A stretch of 64,000 nt of DNA from Epiperipatus broadwayi (taxonomy: Eukaryota; Onychophora; Udeonychophora; Euonychophora; Peripatidae), in assembly GCA_028023455.1 (NCBI GenBank), contig JAQFVV010012405.1:7357291-7421290 (forward strand), written 5' to 3'. The notes under the pieces are model-generated. The model saw only the letters and a list, made by a program, of their open reading frames with translations, did not search any database and had not been told where the DNA came from. This document shows positions 22,863-35,502 of this stretch, in pieces. Position numbers and translations under genes: made by a program. The stretch's first letter is position 1. Every line of letters starts with the position of its first letter.

Positions 22863-23938
22863 AATTTAAAATAAATATATACAAAATGTATTTAAAAAAA
22901 AGCTCAGTTTAATACTTTAATATCATGGTATGCTATGCATGGTTTTGACTAACTGGTAGTCCTATTCATAAAAATAGTTGTCCAAAAAGTTTGTGACTTT
23001 TATAAAAGAAAAAATAGGAGTGGGGATTTGCATAAAATTTGAATATAGGATGTAAATAAGTTAATTTAAATGAGCAACATTTTTGTTAGAAGAATGCAGG
23101 GTTTTTTTGCTAGCATGTATACTACTGTTAATAAGTCAGGCCTCTTTTACTTTATGTTTAGCATTGTTTCTTTTGAAGCAGACAATGGTGGCAGATGTAG
23201 TTTTGAAGCTGTGGTGATGTTTAGACTTATGTTTGAAGAAAATAGATTTGACCTCGATATTAGGCTTAGCTAATGAAAAACCTTGGATATCACTTCCATA
23301 AATACCCAGGCTACCCAATGTATACACAAAATCTGTGCTGAAACATACAGAATTGATCGTTGCAACCCCTGATCTGAATAACAATATGAAAGACAAATTG
23401 CTACTAGAGAAGAATTCTCAAATTGTATACAAAGTTCTATGAAACAATATAAACTGCCACATAGTTTATTATGGGGAATCGCATGACAATATGTCTATGA
23501 GAATTGCATAGCACAGATACCTATACAATCAGGCTAAGAGTAATACTGAAGTCAAATCCATTTTCCTCAATTATGAGTTTCAACATGGTCACGGCTTTGA
23601 ACCTACATCTGCCAGCATTGTCTGCTCTGAAAGAAATGATGCCATACATAAAGTTAAAGAAGCTTGGCATATTGTCAATAATATAAATGCAATCAACAAA
23701 AAAGAATCCTGCATCCCCTATCAAAAAGTAGCTACATTAAAGTAATTTATTGACATCCTATATTCAAATTTTATGCAAATCCCACTTTTTTTTTATTATC
23801 GAAGTCATAAGCTTCTTGGAAAATTTGCTGTAAAAATGGCTACCAGTTAGTTGAAAGCATGCTTATCATACCATGCTGTTAAAGTATTAAACCAAGCTTT
23901 TCTTTATATACATTTTGTATGTATTTATTTTGAATTAT
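22863..23938. mobile_element. Penelope-like element remnant with inverted arms
   Basis: The left arm 22863..23270 and right arm 23529..23938 are inverted copies of about 400 bp around a 258-bp spacer. The right arm and spacer encode GIY-YIG-like sequence on the plus strand; the left arm encodes the same C-terminal part on the minus strand. Penelope-like elements carry a GIY-YIG endonuclease and often sit next to truncated inverted copies of themselves, which is the layout seen. No reverse transcriptase is in the window. Confidence 0.7.
23430..23743 (+). pseudogene. GIY-YIG endonuclease fragment (Penelope-like)
   Basis: Translation with a few stops gives the expected order of a GIY-YIG domain. 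First is VYKVL with CHIVYYGES about ten residues later (the two strands holding the paired tyrosines). Next are MSMRIA-HRY (the catalytic arginine region), GHGFEPTSASIVCSERND, and finally KVKEAWHIVNNINAINKKES with a glutamate in the metal-binding position and an Asn/Lys tail. A second, more decayed copy of the part from EVKSIF to KVKEA lies on the minus strand at about 23140..23265. The motif match is mine by eye, and a profile search would settle it. Confidence 0.65.
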
Positions 23939-24414
23939 ATTTATTTTTGGGCACAAATTCATGGTGCTGAGAAAGCAATATTAGAGTCTGCTTGAGTCAA
24001 TAGTGAATCACTGTTGTATTGTATGTTTAATGAGCTCTACTCAGTGATTCCACCATATATTATTAATATGGAAGAATCTAACAAAAGGTAATCTGATTGG
24101 TCAATTACTCATTAAAGCAGTAAAAATAATTATAAAAGCAACAGCAATAATGATATGATAAGTTAAAAATAGTGATAATGATATATATATATTCTAAATG
24201 CAACTCCAGTGAAATCATGATATTTTTGTATATTTTGTTTAAAATTCTATTTGCATATATCATATATCATGAATAGTAACTCATACTTTGTTAATAAGCT
24301 TTGATTATAATATTTATTGCTTACAGTACTATAAGGATGCAGTACTTTTTGAAATACACAACACAGAGAGGTTTTTATGTTTATAGTATGCATATACAAG
24401 TAATTTAATTCTAA
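23939..24414. other. AT-rich DNA, no gene seen
   Basis: Short open frames only. Confidence 0.5.
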
Positions 24415-25075
24415 TGTAGTTATTAATAATAAATTCAAAAAACACATGTACACATATCTTTATTGTGTATGTGTGATTATTCCATTTTCAGTGTAAAAAG
24501 AATAAAAACCTTACTGTACTATATCTTTATTTAAAAAACAATGAAGTGTCATGCTATTGCAATTAAACATATTCTGGATATGGATTATATCCTTTATCTT
24601 CAATACATTTTATCCTATGAAAGCATAATAGCTGTCTTATTGTCAAAAGACTATGGACATTCTAGATGTTTTGAGTTCATATTGACTTTGGAATCTACAA
24701 ACTCATCCTATGTGTCAGTAACTATTTCAGATTCTCAGATAAATTCTTCACAGTTTAAGCTCTCTAACATAGTACAATAATTTTTACAGTTATTGTTTTA
24801 GCCATTATTAAAATGATCAATTTCACTTTATAGCTTTCAAAAAGCTTTACAATTTTTTTTATATTAAGTAAAACTTTTAGCATTAGCTTTATAAAGCAAT
24901 TACATGGAGTACTGTATCATATTAAATTTTTGAAAGAATAAAAAAAATGGACAATAAAATATATGCTCTTTGATGAATGTTTGCTTACATACTCCATGAG
25001 GAAAAAATGTTTGCTGTTGAATCATAAAATTTATTAAATATGTAAACATAATCAAAATAAGAATCATAGATCACA
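24415..25075. repeat. Diverged dispersed repeat, copy 2
   Basis: Ordered similarity to 20680..21440. The open frame 24541..24780 (79 residues) covers part of it but has no recognisable domain, and the corresponding region in the other copy is not open. Confidence 0.45.
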
Positions 25076-26514
25076 TGACCTAATTCTCTTAAGCTTGTAA
25101 GATATAAACATTGAGCATTTTCCAATTGCTCAACAAGCTTTGTGATAAACGCTTAGCCAGAGAAAGCATTTAAAATATCTCTTGTCAGGAAACCTCCCCC
25201 TAACATCTGATCACGGTTTTGTGCTTTGGCACTCCTCAGAGAGGTGCATAAGGTTTTTATTTTTTGTTTACCATCTTATTGAAATAATGTGCATAGATGT
25301 ACATTTTATAGCCCCACTGTACTCTGAATGTACAATCTCTGATGCAGACTTTTTAAGATGTACACAAGAAACAGCATTTGTAATTAAAAAGCTTTCAAGA
25401 TATAAAACTAATATATTTATACTTAAGAAATATCATCTTACAGAAGAAGGAAGATGAATTAAAATGTTAGATAGCTACAAGTTTTTTTAATCAAGTCAAA
25501 AAAGACTGAAAGGTATTGGAGATCTAATTTGATGTCTTCAATTGTGTTTTTTTACTACATGTTTTGAAGCTGACAGCAAACTTTCCAATAGTAAAATATA
25601 AGGAGGAACTTTGATATGATCACAATAGAATTTTGACAGAAAAATTAAGATAATTCTTTTTATGCTTTTTAGTTGTGGCTCAAAATCTAATTGAGTCTCT
25701 TGCACTAGAAAGATTTTTCAAAGAATTTAGACTACAATTTTATAGAACTATTATAATATGCTTCAATTATATTTCAAATATACAATAGATTTTTTTCCAG
25801 AAGATCTAATTATAGACAACACTACTAGCCAAAATAGATTTTGACACATACAAAGTTATAAATTAAAAGTAACTTTAGTTTTTAGCCATATATGGAAAAA
25901 GATTTCTAATTGAAAATCATATAATCTTTTATCAACGAAGATTCTCAAACACATGTACATACAGACATTTGAAAAACTGGTTAACTCCATAATATTTGAT
26001 TTTATATCTGCCTCATTAATTTTGTTAATCTTCAATCTAGCAAAATCTCATTATCTACTATTCTAAAATTAACCAGATAAATAAGTTGTGGTTCAGAAAA
26101 TGGTTAAAAATAAGAAATGAGTAAAAAAAATATTTTCTACATTTTAATTTTCTAGTTCCTAGTGCGACTGTTGTCACTGTAACAAGGAAATGTTACAAGA
26201 AAATAGATACAACTTTTTATGCAGTAAGGATGCATATAATTTACAAATTAAACACAATCTAGGCAATGTATTTTTATGCAGTTTATAATCTTTATCACCA
26301 ATTTTTATTACAAGTACAAAAATAGCAATTTTTTTTTTTGAGCAAATGTAATTTTTAGACTTAATTGTCTTACAGATCATAGTCATATATTGCACACACA
26401 CACACACACACACATCAATCCACATACATATTGTAACAGAACAAATCCGATAGCAGCTTGAATTAATTACACTATAAAGCTGCTTAGAATTAAAAATAAC
26501 TTGGCCAGATTATT
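25076..26514. other. AT-rich DNA with (CA)n; no gene supported
   Basis: It contains a 91-residue plus-strand open frame (25182..25457) with no domain I recognise, and (CA)n at 26392..26414. No splice or repeat evidence supports a gene. Confidence 0.45.
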
Positions 26515-27040
26515 ATTACACATGGAAACATAGGTTATAAAAGTAATTATAGAATAAAACTTGGATGGAGCGCTTTTGGTGAAAGAAATATGCATATATG
26601 TTTGAAAACAAAATTTTTGAATAACTGTGTTTTACCACTTCTTACTTATGGATCTGAGACTTAGACACTCAATAGAATAGCAATACAAAGTCTTCATAAT
26701 ACTTAATGAAATATAAAGAGATATGTATTAAGAGTAACAAGAAAGGATCTAAAATAAAATACATGGGTAAGAGAACATATCTATTACTGATATCACTGAA
26801 GGAATTTAAGAGACTGAAGTGAAACTGAAATAGGCATATTGTTAAAAAATATGATAATGGATGAACAGATGAAATCTTAAATTGAATTTCAAAAGATTGT
26901 AAAAGACCTAGAAAGGGTCCACATGTGAGCTAAATTGAGGAATAGATGGTATAAGGAAGTTTTCTGCTATAATATGGAGAAAAGAGGCCAACTTGGAGAG
27001 CTCTCTATTCTGCAGTAGATCAATAATGTTTGAGAATGAT
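26515..27040 (+). pseudogene. RTE-like LINE, C-terminal fragment
   Basis: Frame-shifting translation gives RIKLGWSAFGERNMHICLKT, KFLNNCVLPLLTYGSET, a TRKDLK-NTWVREH stretch, and a RDCKRPR-like KDLERVHM end. These are hallmark segments of the region after the RT in RTE-type proteins (the GWSAFG, CVLP-LTYGSETW and WAGH blocks, in that order). It is dead from multiple stops. Confidence 0.75.
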
Positions 27041-27451
27041 GATAATTATGATGGTATATATATGTTAAATATCTTTATGATATATATGTGTGTGTGTCTT
27101 AAAATTACACTACTATATTTTATTTTGTTAATTATTTATGTTAATGTTTTAATGTATATATTTTCTAAATTAAATTGTATCATAGATATGGATGTACTAC
27201 ATATACATGTTAAAAACATTTGTATTGTATAGTGACTGTACATATGCATGTTTAAATTTATATTATATGAAATTTGTTATAATCTATTGATTTTTGGTAT
27301 CTATACAAAAGTTTAGAAGCAAATTATCAATATTAAATCTTCACACTGTATTTAGTAGATATTAAATGTTGATTTTAATATAATACCTAGCTTCTTATGT
27401 TAAAACACTTTTTGAAATAAATCTCATCAGGAAACTTTAATCTTTTATATA

Positions 27452-28358
27452 CATCTGGGTCTCATTTTATGCGGATTATTTTAATGCGATTTTGAAGTTA
27501 TGGATTCATGTTTCTTCTTAATATCCTTTATATTTCACTATATTTATTAGATATAAAGAAATTTAAATTATTAATAACTTATTTTGACTTTAAATACTTT
27601 TTTTTTCAAAAATATAAAGTTATATTAGCACCTTACATGAATATGGTCTGAAGCTGTCTTTAGAATCTTAGCTTCTATGTAAATAACCTACTTATACTAA
27701 TGAGTAAATAATAATAATAAATTTATATGCAAGTATAAAAATATTGTAATAAATATTCAAAAATTTTAAACTTTTAAAATGTATGTATTTGTTAGATATT
27801 AACAGAAATAAATATTTTTTTATATTTTTAAGATAAATAATAACGAAGATTTTATTGATTTTATAAACTGAAAATAATTTTTCTAATGATAATGTATAAT
27901 CTTTTTGTTTTGATTGCAATCTCATTTTTTAATATAGAAACAGAAAACCATTAGCACAGTACAAGACTGGAAGTGGTGTTAGTGGTACAATACGTCACGA
28001 ATCTGATTTTTTACTAGTTCACAAACAAACACATATTGTAAAATAGCGGTAATGATTAAAATATGTATGAAAAAATGTAAAATTAAATACTGTACTTAAG
28101 AAAAAAAGTAAAAACAGTTTGTCTTATATTAATTTTTTTCATATATTTGAAAATTTTTATTAGTCAAACTTTATTTCCTTATTTTTTTAATGTGAATTTT
28201 AAAGTAATTTTTCTTTGTTGCTTTGCTTTTATGCCAATTTCTGAAAATTACAAGAAACTATCCCCCATTTTTCAAGGTAAGTTACATTTATTTTTGTGCA
28301 ATTTCTTTTGTGTGCATTTTTTGAGGAACTATCTACCGCATAAAATGAGACCCAGGTC
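27452..28358. mobile_element. pogo/Tigger-like TA-flanked element
   Basis: CTGGGTCTCATTTTATGCGG (27455..27474) has a perfect 20-bp inverted copy at 28336..28355. At both ends the repeat lies exactly three bases inside a TA dinucleotide (27450..27451 and 28359..28360), consistent with a TA target duplication. Ends of the type GTCTCATTTTATGCGG resemble those of pogo/Tigger elements, from memory. The interior (907 bp total) is AT-rich with small frames only, so it is non-autonomous or eroded. Confidence 0.7.
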
Positions 28359-29154
28359 TATATCAATTCTTTTTCTATTGATGAAATGTAATTAAATTGA
28401 AGCATAAAACAAAAGTTTAATCTTTGATAAAGATCATTAAATATTACTTTATAAATAATTAAATACCAAAAATAATTTTTATGCAACAAAATTGTCATAT
28501 AGAATTTTTTTTAAAAAAACTTCGGGGAGAGGGCTTTATTAAAATAATATAAAAATATTTTTGATTTCTTTTAAATGAGTTTAATCACTTCAAAAAAGTA
28601 TTTTTAAAAAATGCACATTATTTCAAATTTATGAAATTAACTTTTAAATTTAAAAAATCAGCTGTAAATATTTTTAAAAAATCCATTTTTGCTCTACTAA
28701 TATGATACAAGCAGTTCATACTATAATTTGAAAATTGGCATTTAAACTTTAGAGCTTTTTTATTTTTTAAATATACATACCATCTAGGAACCAAAATGAC
28801 AACTAAAATAAAAAATCACTAGCATTATAATGGAATGACTCAATATAAATATACAGCAAAATTTGTGAATTGAGGTTAACTTAATGTTGTGATGTATTGG
28901 TACAAGGTGAATCTTTTAGTGAATTAACACTAAATCCACATTTTTGCAAAGACTACAGAAAGATTAAAACAATAGACTTTCCATATTCCAATTACTATTT
29001 CCACAACTTCAGATGTTTTGGCTTTAAAAAAATTTCTACATTTTAATTATTTAGTTTGCATTTTTATATATATTCTGAACATGAACATTTTTAAAATGTA
29101 TATGTATACACAATTATATATATCATTAAAAGCTAGTCAACCCTTAGACAATCC
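28359..29154. other. AT-rich DNA, no gene seen
   Basis: T- and A-runs and short frames only. Confidence 0.5.
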
Positions 29155-29345
29155 CAATATAAATGACTATCAACAATTTCAAACTATTGCCAAGGCAACT
29201 TCCTATTAACAATAAAGGTAAAATCCCACCTTTATTAATCATCTAATATAATTATATGGACAATAAAGATTGCAACTTGACCACAGAAATTGAAATTATT
29301 GATACAAACAAGTTTGAATAAACCACTTTAAACAGGTAAATATGT
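29155..29345. repeat. Dispersed repeat G, copy 1
   Basis: It shares TTTCAAACTATTGCCAAGGC.., GATTGCAACT-GAC and TTTGAATAAACC with 61318..61505, and its beginning with 46010..46065. It is a roughly 190-bp interspersed repeat of unknown class. The open frame 29018..29209 runs into it and is not a gene. Confidence 0.65.
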
Positions 29346-31489
29346 ATATTTAAAAACATAATATAATGCAGTTTCAATATATCTGCCATGGATATGCACT
29401 TATCCTGAAAATATCAAGCACTTAAAAGAACAACTTTATTTTAATATATTTAAAATTAAAAATAGATATTAAAAACATATACTTTTTAACAAAATTACTG
29501 TATTAATATATAAAAAAGTCTAAAATATTTTACAATAATTATTTTCTTAGTTGTACTAAAAAAAACAGTCCACCTGTTGTAAAAAATAACATCCTTGACA
29601 CTTTCAAGACAAGGATTTAATAAGATGTAATTTTTTTCTTTTTTCTTTTTTTTTAAAAATGCTTTACATTTTTTTTTTTAGAAATAATTAGCTGACTATG
29701 AATGAATAATTACTACTTAAAAATAAATTGACAATTTTGACATTTTAATTGATGTATTAGAAAAAAAATGCATTCATACACACAATTGCCCAAAAATTTA
29801 ATTACATCTTAGGAGAGATGAAGTACTATTAAAAGATCATATGACTATTTTTGTTTTCTAATGTGTTTTCATATGTAGTCACTCTCACATTATTTCAGGT
29901 CAATCTAAGTTTGAGTAATGATTAAATAGTAGATAATAACATTATTAAGTTCAAATCTCCAGATTTCTGATCTTCATTAATGAAAAATTTAGATTAAACT
30001 TAAATTAATGGAGTTAAAAGTGACTTGTAAATATATAATTGTGGTAATATTTAGCAACCATTTTTAATTTCTTTTTACTGTATTATGAAATTAATAATTT
30101 AAAGTTTTTTTTAAAAATCCTAAGGTTTGAATACAAGCCAATTTGCTTGTATAAATTTATAGATCTGACTCCAGCCCAGAAAGTATACATTTTAGTTTTG
30201 CACTACTTTAGTGCCCTATCACTCTTTTCTATAATAGTATTATCATTTAGTACCCATTTACTACTCAAGTGTACATAAATGTGCCTGGATAAGATTAAAA
30301 TAAACTGCTTTCAAAAACTAATTACAATATTTGTATTGTTAATGTAAGCTGAGTATATAGAAAGTTATTACACTAGATTTTAGAAATTTTGCAATTTATA
30401 AGATGTGTAAAATCAGCAATGGAATGTGAACAGATCAATAGCTCAGTGCTATAATATTGGTATCTTTAGTGGGTTGATTTTCAGCAGGTGAATGATATAA
30501 GGGATTATAAACCAGCATTATTTGCAATAATCTTCTAATTCATTAATAACCGTGAAGCTACATCAAGAACACTGTAATTGTCATCTTTTACCACATATAC
30601 TTTCAGATATGAAAATATAAATAACGGAGCCATTTTAGGTATGTTGGGTTTCAAAAGAAGATGGATAAAGTGAATCTTGTGGAATTTTTAATGATTTAAG
30701 TATCATATGTAATACCTACAGTTTGTCAGCAAAAAATTATTAATAAGCTAATTACAATGCACTGATTTATTTCATACCTAAAAAGATTTTCTGTCTGTGT
30801 AGAAAAACAATATCGAGTGCATACGTGTGTGCATATTTATAGGATAAAAAGATAAGACAATTTTTTGAATAGTCACTATAAATAAAAGCCCTTTCTAATA
30901 GCCCTATAGAGAAACAAGGAAGAAATACATAGCAGGCTTTCTAATTGCTATAAGGATGAGTTTCAGTGTTTTTCCCATATTTGTTTTATGTTTGTGAAGA
31001 TTGCTTTATTACTCTTACTAGCTAATAATTGGATCTCTAAATGGATAACTTCTGGGTATTTACAAAATTATTTGGAGCCTGAAAAAAATTAAATTTTACT
31101 ATTCCAGGAAATACATTCCAGGCGATACATTAATTATCATATATATATATATATATATGCATGTGACATGCATATAAAAATTTGCATTTCTCACTCATTT
31201 TTGACTGTACAACGAGCGTATATGGTGTGATAACTATTTTATTTTTTCTGACTTCTAAAATCTTCTATACAATATGTAAGAAGATCATATTATTTAGATA
31301 GAAAAGGAGTATGATAATAGCAGAAAACTTGAATTCAGAATCATTTTAACACACATACATTAATTATTCCCATTAGTTAAAATATTATTGCAAAATATTT
31401 CATTATGCCTTTGCTGAAAACTAATGCACAAGTTAACTTATCAGTCCATTTGAAGACTATTAATATTTTTTTTTAAAATTACTGCTTAA
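29346..31489. other. AT-rich DNA with (AT)n; no gene seen
   Basis: (AT)n lies at 31139..31158. No coding, RNA or repeat feature could be supported in the remainder. Confidence 0.5.
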
Positions 31490-31735
31490 TACGATTCCAA
31501 TAGAGTGTAAAATATTTAGAAAGAGAGTACATGTGAGATAGATGGATAAAATAAAAGAGATGTGATGTGGAGAAAAGAGGCTATAGATTAGAGAATATGG
31601 ATTGAGATGGGTAAATAAAATAAGATAGCATGATGTGGGTAATGTGAAGCAGTAAGGCTAGAGATTAGAGAAGATGGATTGAAATTGGAGAGACCTTCAT
31701 CCTGCAGAGTATCAATAAGGTTTGAAGATGATGAT
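31490..31735 (+). pseudogene. RTE-like LINE tail, internally duplicated
   Basis: It matches the last part of 16050..16300 (AGAAAGAGAGTACATGTGAG, GATGTGGAGAAAAGAGGCTA, GGAGAGACCTTCATCCTGCA). The block GATTAGAGAA(T/G)ATGGATTGA occurs twice, so the copy is partly duplicated internally. Confidence 0.7.
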
Positions 31736-32526
31736 GATATCTGATTGTTTTCATATTCTTACTTACATCACTTCAATTTAATACATGGATAATAATCCTG
31801 ATCATGTTTATTGAAAACATTCTAATTTCTTGATAGAATTCTTGGCAACTCCTAGAAACTTTTGCTCGTTGGGTAAGCAATATGGTACCAGCAATCATCA
31901 CATGGTTTTCTCTACACATATTTAACACATGCTATTAATAACAATTATCTTTGGTTTGGTGTCATATCATATATTGTAAATTAAATAAAAGCAAAAGATT
32001 AACAAAATATACATTAGATCCATAAATTCAGGTGCATTAAAATCCTCAGGGCCAATATATGATCCATAATCTATTTGATCATATGGATATGATGATATTG
32101 AACAGGAAAAGTAACTTCATTATCATTCAAACTTAAAATAAATGGGTCTGATATAGAGTGAAGAGAATTGCTCTTAATCGCATATGCTTTAGCATTTAAA
32201 TTACTTATTTAATTCGTGTAGGTGCTTTCCTTAATCTTGTTAATTTTCTTAGAACCTTATAGTGAAGCAAATGAGAGCCAACTTTGATGATTTTTCATAA
32301 ATTATTTACTGGATTTTGCTTTTTCTAATTTGCATGCAACGACACCTATAATAAGTTAAGCAAAATAATCAAGACAAGAAATTATTTGACAATAAAGTAG
32401 CTAAAGGGATTAATAAAAGATTTAATATCCTTTTTAATAATAAAAATAGACTTAGGGAAAAGGATGAAATTTATGTTTATATATAAATAAAAAATGTGGT
32501 TGTAATAATATTGATAAAGCTGCTAA
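31736..32526. other. AT-rich DNA, no gene seen
   Basis: Nothing supportable. Confidence 0.5.
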
Positions 32527-32655
32527 AAGAAAAATAATTGAATGGCTTTGCTGTTCAAAAATTTATAAGAAGATTAAGTGCTAACTCTAAAATCACTCCA
32601 AAGATTTTAATCTCCAGACTCCTTCACTCAGCTACATCACCAAACCATATGTATA
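32527..32655 (-). repeat. Degenerate tRNA-derived SINE
   Basis: It aligns end to end with 8624..8745 (TTGAATGGCTTTGCTGTTCA.., ..CACCAAACCATATG). The internal boxes are eroded. The 62-residue open frame here is not considered real. Confidence 0.4.
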
Positions 32656-33325
32656 CTTTGTACAGAATATTGTCAAGTTTAAATTTAATATTAACTTTTT
32701 ATCAGAAATATATAGAAGAAAATTAAAATCTTCGACATAAATAAATACATAACATTGACACAATTACACCAAACAAGAAGAAATAAACATCTTTTTTCAC
32801 TCTCTGAAATAGATTTGAGCATAAAAACTAATGAAATAACCACATGCATCATTGCAAGTAAAAATATAAAATATAGTTGGTCTTGATATATCTAAGAAAT
32901 ATCAAGCATAGAATATTCCATGCCTTGCCTCACAGAAATCCAAATGATAACTTGTTCTTTCTAAAATAGTTTAAGCTTTCTATTTGTCTAGTCAAACTTT
33001 TTATCTAAAGAAAAATTTATTATAACTATTTTTTCAATAATCACTGTTCTGTGTTTAAGTCTTTAAGAGTTGTATTAGGCAAAGTTCAACTTACTATATA
33101 TATATATATATTATTAAACAAATTAAATATTTACATTTGTTATTTTTTACTATGAACCATTACTATTACTGTTATTATTCTAGACAGATCTTCATGTGAA
33201 ATAGACTATTGTTATTAGTCCATCTTTTTAAAGTCCTTTTACATTTGTTAGGAGCATCAATTGCTTAATAGATTTCTAAATGTACATATATATGACACTT
33301 CTATTTAAAATTGATTGCAGAATAA
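32656..33325. other. AT-rich DNA with (TA)n; no gene seen
   Basis: (TA)n at about 33095..33111. Otherwise unremarkable. Confidence 0.5.
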
Positions 33326-33335
33326 TAATCAGTGG

Positions 33336-33642
33336 CTTTCAACACAGACAAAACTCTTCATCCAGTAGTGCCACTCAGTGTAAGCCAGAGTAATCAATGG
33401 ATACTTGAATTTGAGAGTGTTCCAGATCCAAAGCTCATCACTGATGAAAGCCACAAGCTAGAAACTAGCCTGGGTATATTAGATGAGTAGGCACTAGATA
33501 GATATTTTATGTACAAGCCTTCTGGGATCCATTGATTACTCTGGATTGCACTGAGTGGCACTACTGTATGGAGAGTTTTTCCTGTTTTATTAACAGTTAT
33601 GAGCAAGCATAAGAAATGGTGATCATGTGATGTTTGGTGGCT
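33336..33642. mobile_element. Long-TIR foldback element
   Basis: TAATCAGTGG flanks it on both sides (33326..33335, 33643..33652). The left end GACAAAACTCTTCATCCAGT..CAGTGTAAGCCAGAGTAATC and the right end GATTACTCTGGATTGCACTG..GATGTTTGGTGGCT form long inverted repeats. The middle carries the family block GATGAAAGCCACAAGCTAG. The minus-strand frame 33394..33606 lies inside and is not a gene. Confidence 0.82.
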
Positions 33643-33652
33643 TAATCAGTGG

Positions 33653-33989
33653 TTTGTGAATTTTTTAGAATCTGAAAATGAAAGAAAAAGCAAGAATTGC
33701 AGAAGTCTGTATTAAAAGTCTCTACTTGCCATTGATTGAGACAATAACACATCTTTAATTAGGTTAGTTGTCAGAAGGGTTATTTCTCTGCACTTAGAAG
33801 ACAAGATTATTGTTTATGGATAATTTTTGTGTGTACCCTATGAGTAACATCAGTAGTCTTTTACTATCCAAATACATATTTATACAGTCTTAGCTAAACC
33901 TTTTTAACACAATGTACCATTTTTTTTGTACATTAATTCTCTTAACATAAATTACTGTAGTTGAAAATAGCAATTAACACCAAGAATAT
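33653..33989. other. AT-rich DNA, no gene seen
   Basis: Nothing supportable. Confidence 0.5.
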
Positions 33990-34550
33990 TTGTAGTCAAT
34001 AAATATTACATGATCACCATTTCCTATGCTTGTTCATAACTGTTATCAAAACAGGCAAAACTCTATATACATATTGCCACTCAGTGCAAACCAGAGTAAT
34101 CAATGGATGCCAGAAGGCTTGTGCATAAAATCCCCATCTAGTGCCTACTTATCCAAAATCCCCAGACTAGTTTCTGGCTTGTGGACTTTGTCAGATATTA
34201 GGAACTAATGCAACCCTCCAACAGCCACCTTTTATCTCTACTTAACTACAAAACTATGAGTCTTAAATTGAAAACACCATAATATTTTCAATCCAAGCTC
34301 ATCAGCTTATATAGTTATATAGGTCTGAACTCAGTTTAGTACCTATATATTTTGGTGACTTTGGTTTTTTAATAACCATAGCCACCAGTATCCTATTAGG
34401 CAGGATTGGTTTTAAGCCAATAAACATCATGATTACTGTTTCCTATGCTTGCTCATAACTGTTATCAAAACAGGCAAAACTCTCTATACATATTACTACT
34501 CAGTGCAAACCAAAGTAATCAATGGATTCCAGAAGGTTTGTGCACTAGAT
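33990..34550 (-). mobile_element. Long-TIR family copy with repeated end
   Basis: Read right to left, this is more than one family length. The terminal block TATGCTTG(T/C)TCATAACTGT..CAAAACAGGCAAAACTC appears at about 34026 and again at about 34445, with the whole interior of the family between them. The layout is either a partial tandem dimer or an element with both ends in the same orientation. I could not find a flanking duplication. Confidence 0.75.
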
Positions 34551-35490
34551 TTTATGAAGTAAGAGAATTCTAGCACGATTATTTTTACTTAAAAAATTGA
34601 AGAATTCGTCCTTAAGTATTAATCCGGACATCAATGTTCATTTTAAAGAACTTAAAAGTGCAGATGCTTACATCATTTAAATGTAATAGTTGTTTAAATA
34701 AAATTGTTTTTTATTATTATTTCTTAGAGCTCTTCTGTTTATTTTCAATAATGGTTTGATTTCCTTAGCTTAAATTAAATTATGTTAAGGAAAGAAATAA
34801 TCCTTAAAATTTCCCAGGCTCAAAAAATGTGCACATGTGATAGAAAAATTGGCATTTAAATGATCTCGTCTCAGCATGAATCGACATAAGCTTTAGAAGA
34901 TAATCTTTAGTACTATATAAACAAAGTCACAGTTTGGAAATGTCTAACGATAATCATTATTATGCGTTTTAATATGAGATTTTAAACTTTTAAGTTCCTA
35001 AAAACGAACAATGAACATTGATTCGGAAGAATTTTAAAAAAGTATTTTTAATGTCAAACATTGTGGGTTATTTTAGTAGCCTAACTGATGAAGCTGGAAA
35101 TATAACTTTAGTAAAATGTATTCAATGAGATCTTGAAAAATTCATTTTATTTTAATGTAGAAATTCCAAACATTCGTCATACAGTATACTTAAAGTCAGT
35201 TATTACCACAGTAAAAAATGTGCGTTTTCCCACTGGTTATTAGATATTCTTAGCATATTGTAAAATTGAATATACGTGTAAAACTGTTAAGTGGTATTAG
35301 AAAATTACACAGACAAAAATTAATATAGATTATCAAACAGCATCACTTCATTTACATATGATATTTTGACTGTTATCACACTAAAAATAAAATAAAAATG
35401 AAATAATCATTCAAAAACATTTTAATTAATCATTTTTATCTAATATAACTTTTAGAATCACGTCAAAGTAATACATAAAGACTAATTATA
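34551..35490. other. AT-rich DNA, no gene seen
   Basis: Nothing supportable. Confidence 0.5.
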
Positions 35491-35502
35491 ACTTGTAATT
35501 TT
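35491..35502. repeat. SINE target-site duplication, left copy
   Basis: ACTTGTAATTTT is repeated exactly at 35613..35624. Confidence 0.9.

Noticed and set aside
25182-25457. 91-residue open frame as a host or viral gene
   Set aside because: No domain, no splice sites, no repeat relative, and frames of this length occur by chance in a 64-kb window.
27692-27925. Transposase frame inside the pogo-like element
   Set aside because: The 77-residue frame is Ile/Lys/Tyr/Phe-rich low-complexity sequence with no DDE or helix-turn-helix motif.
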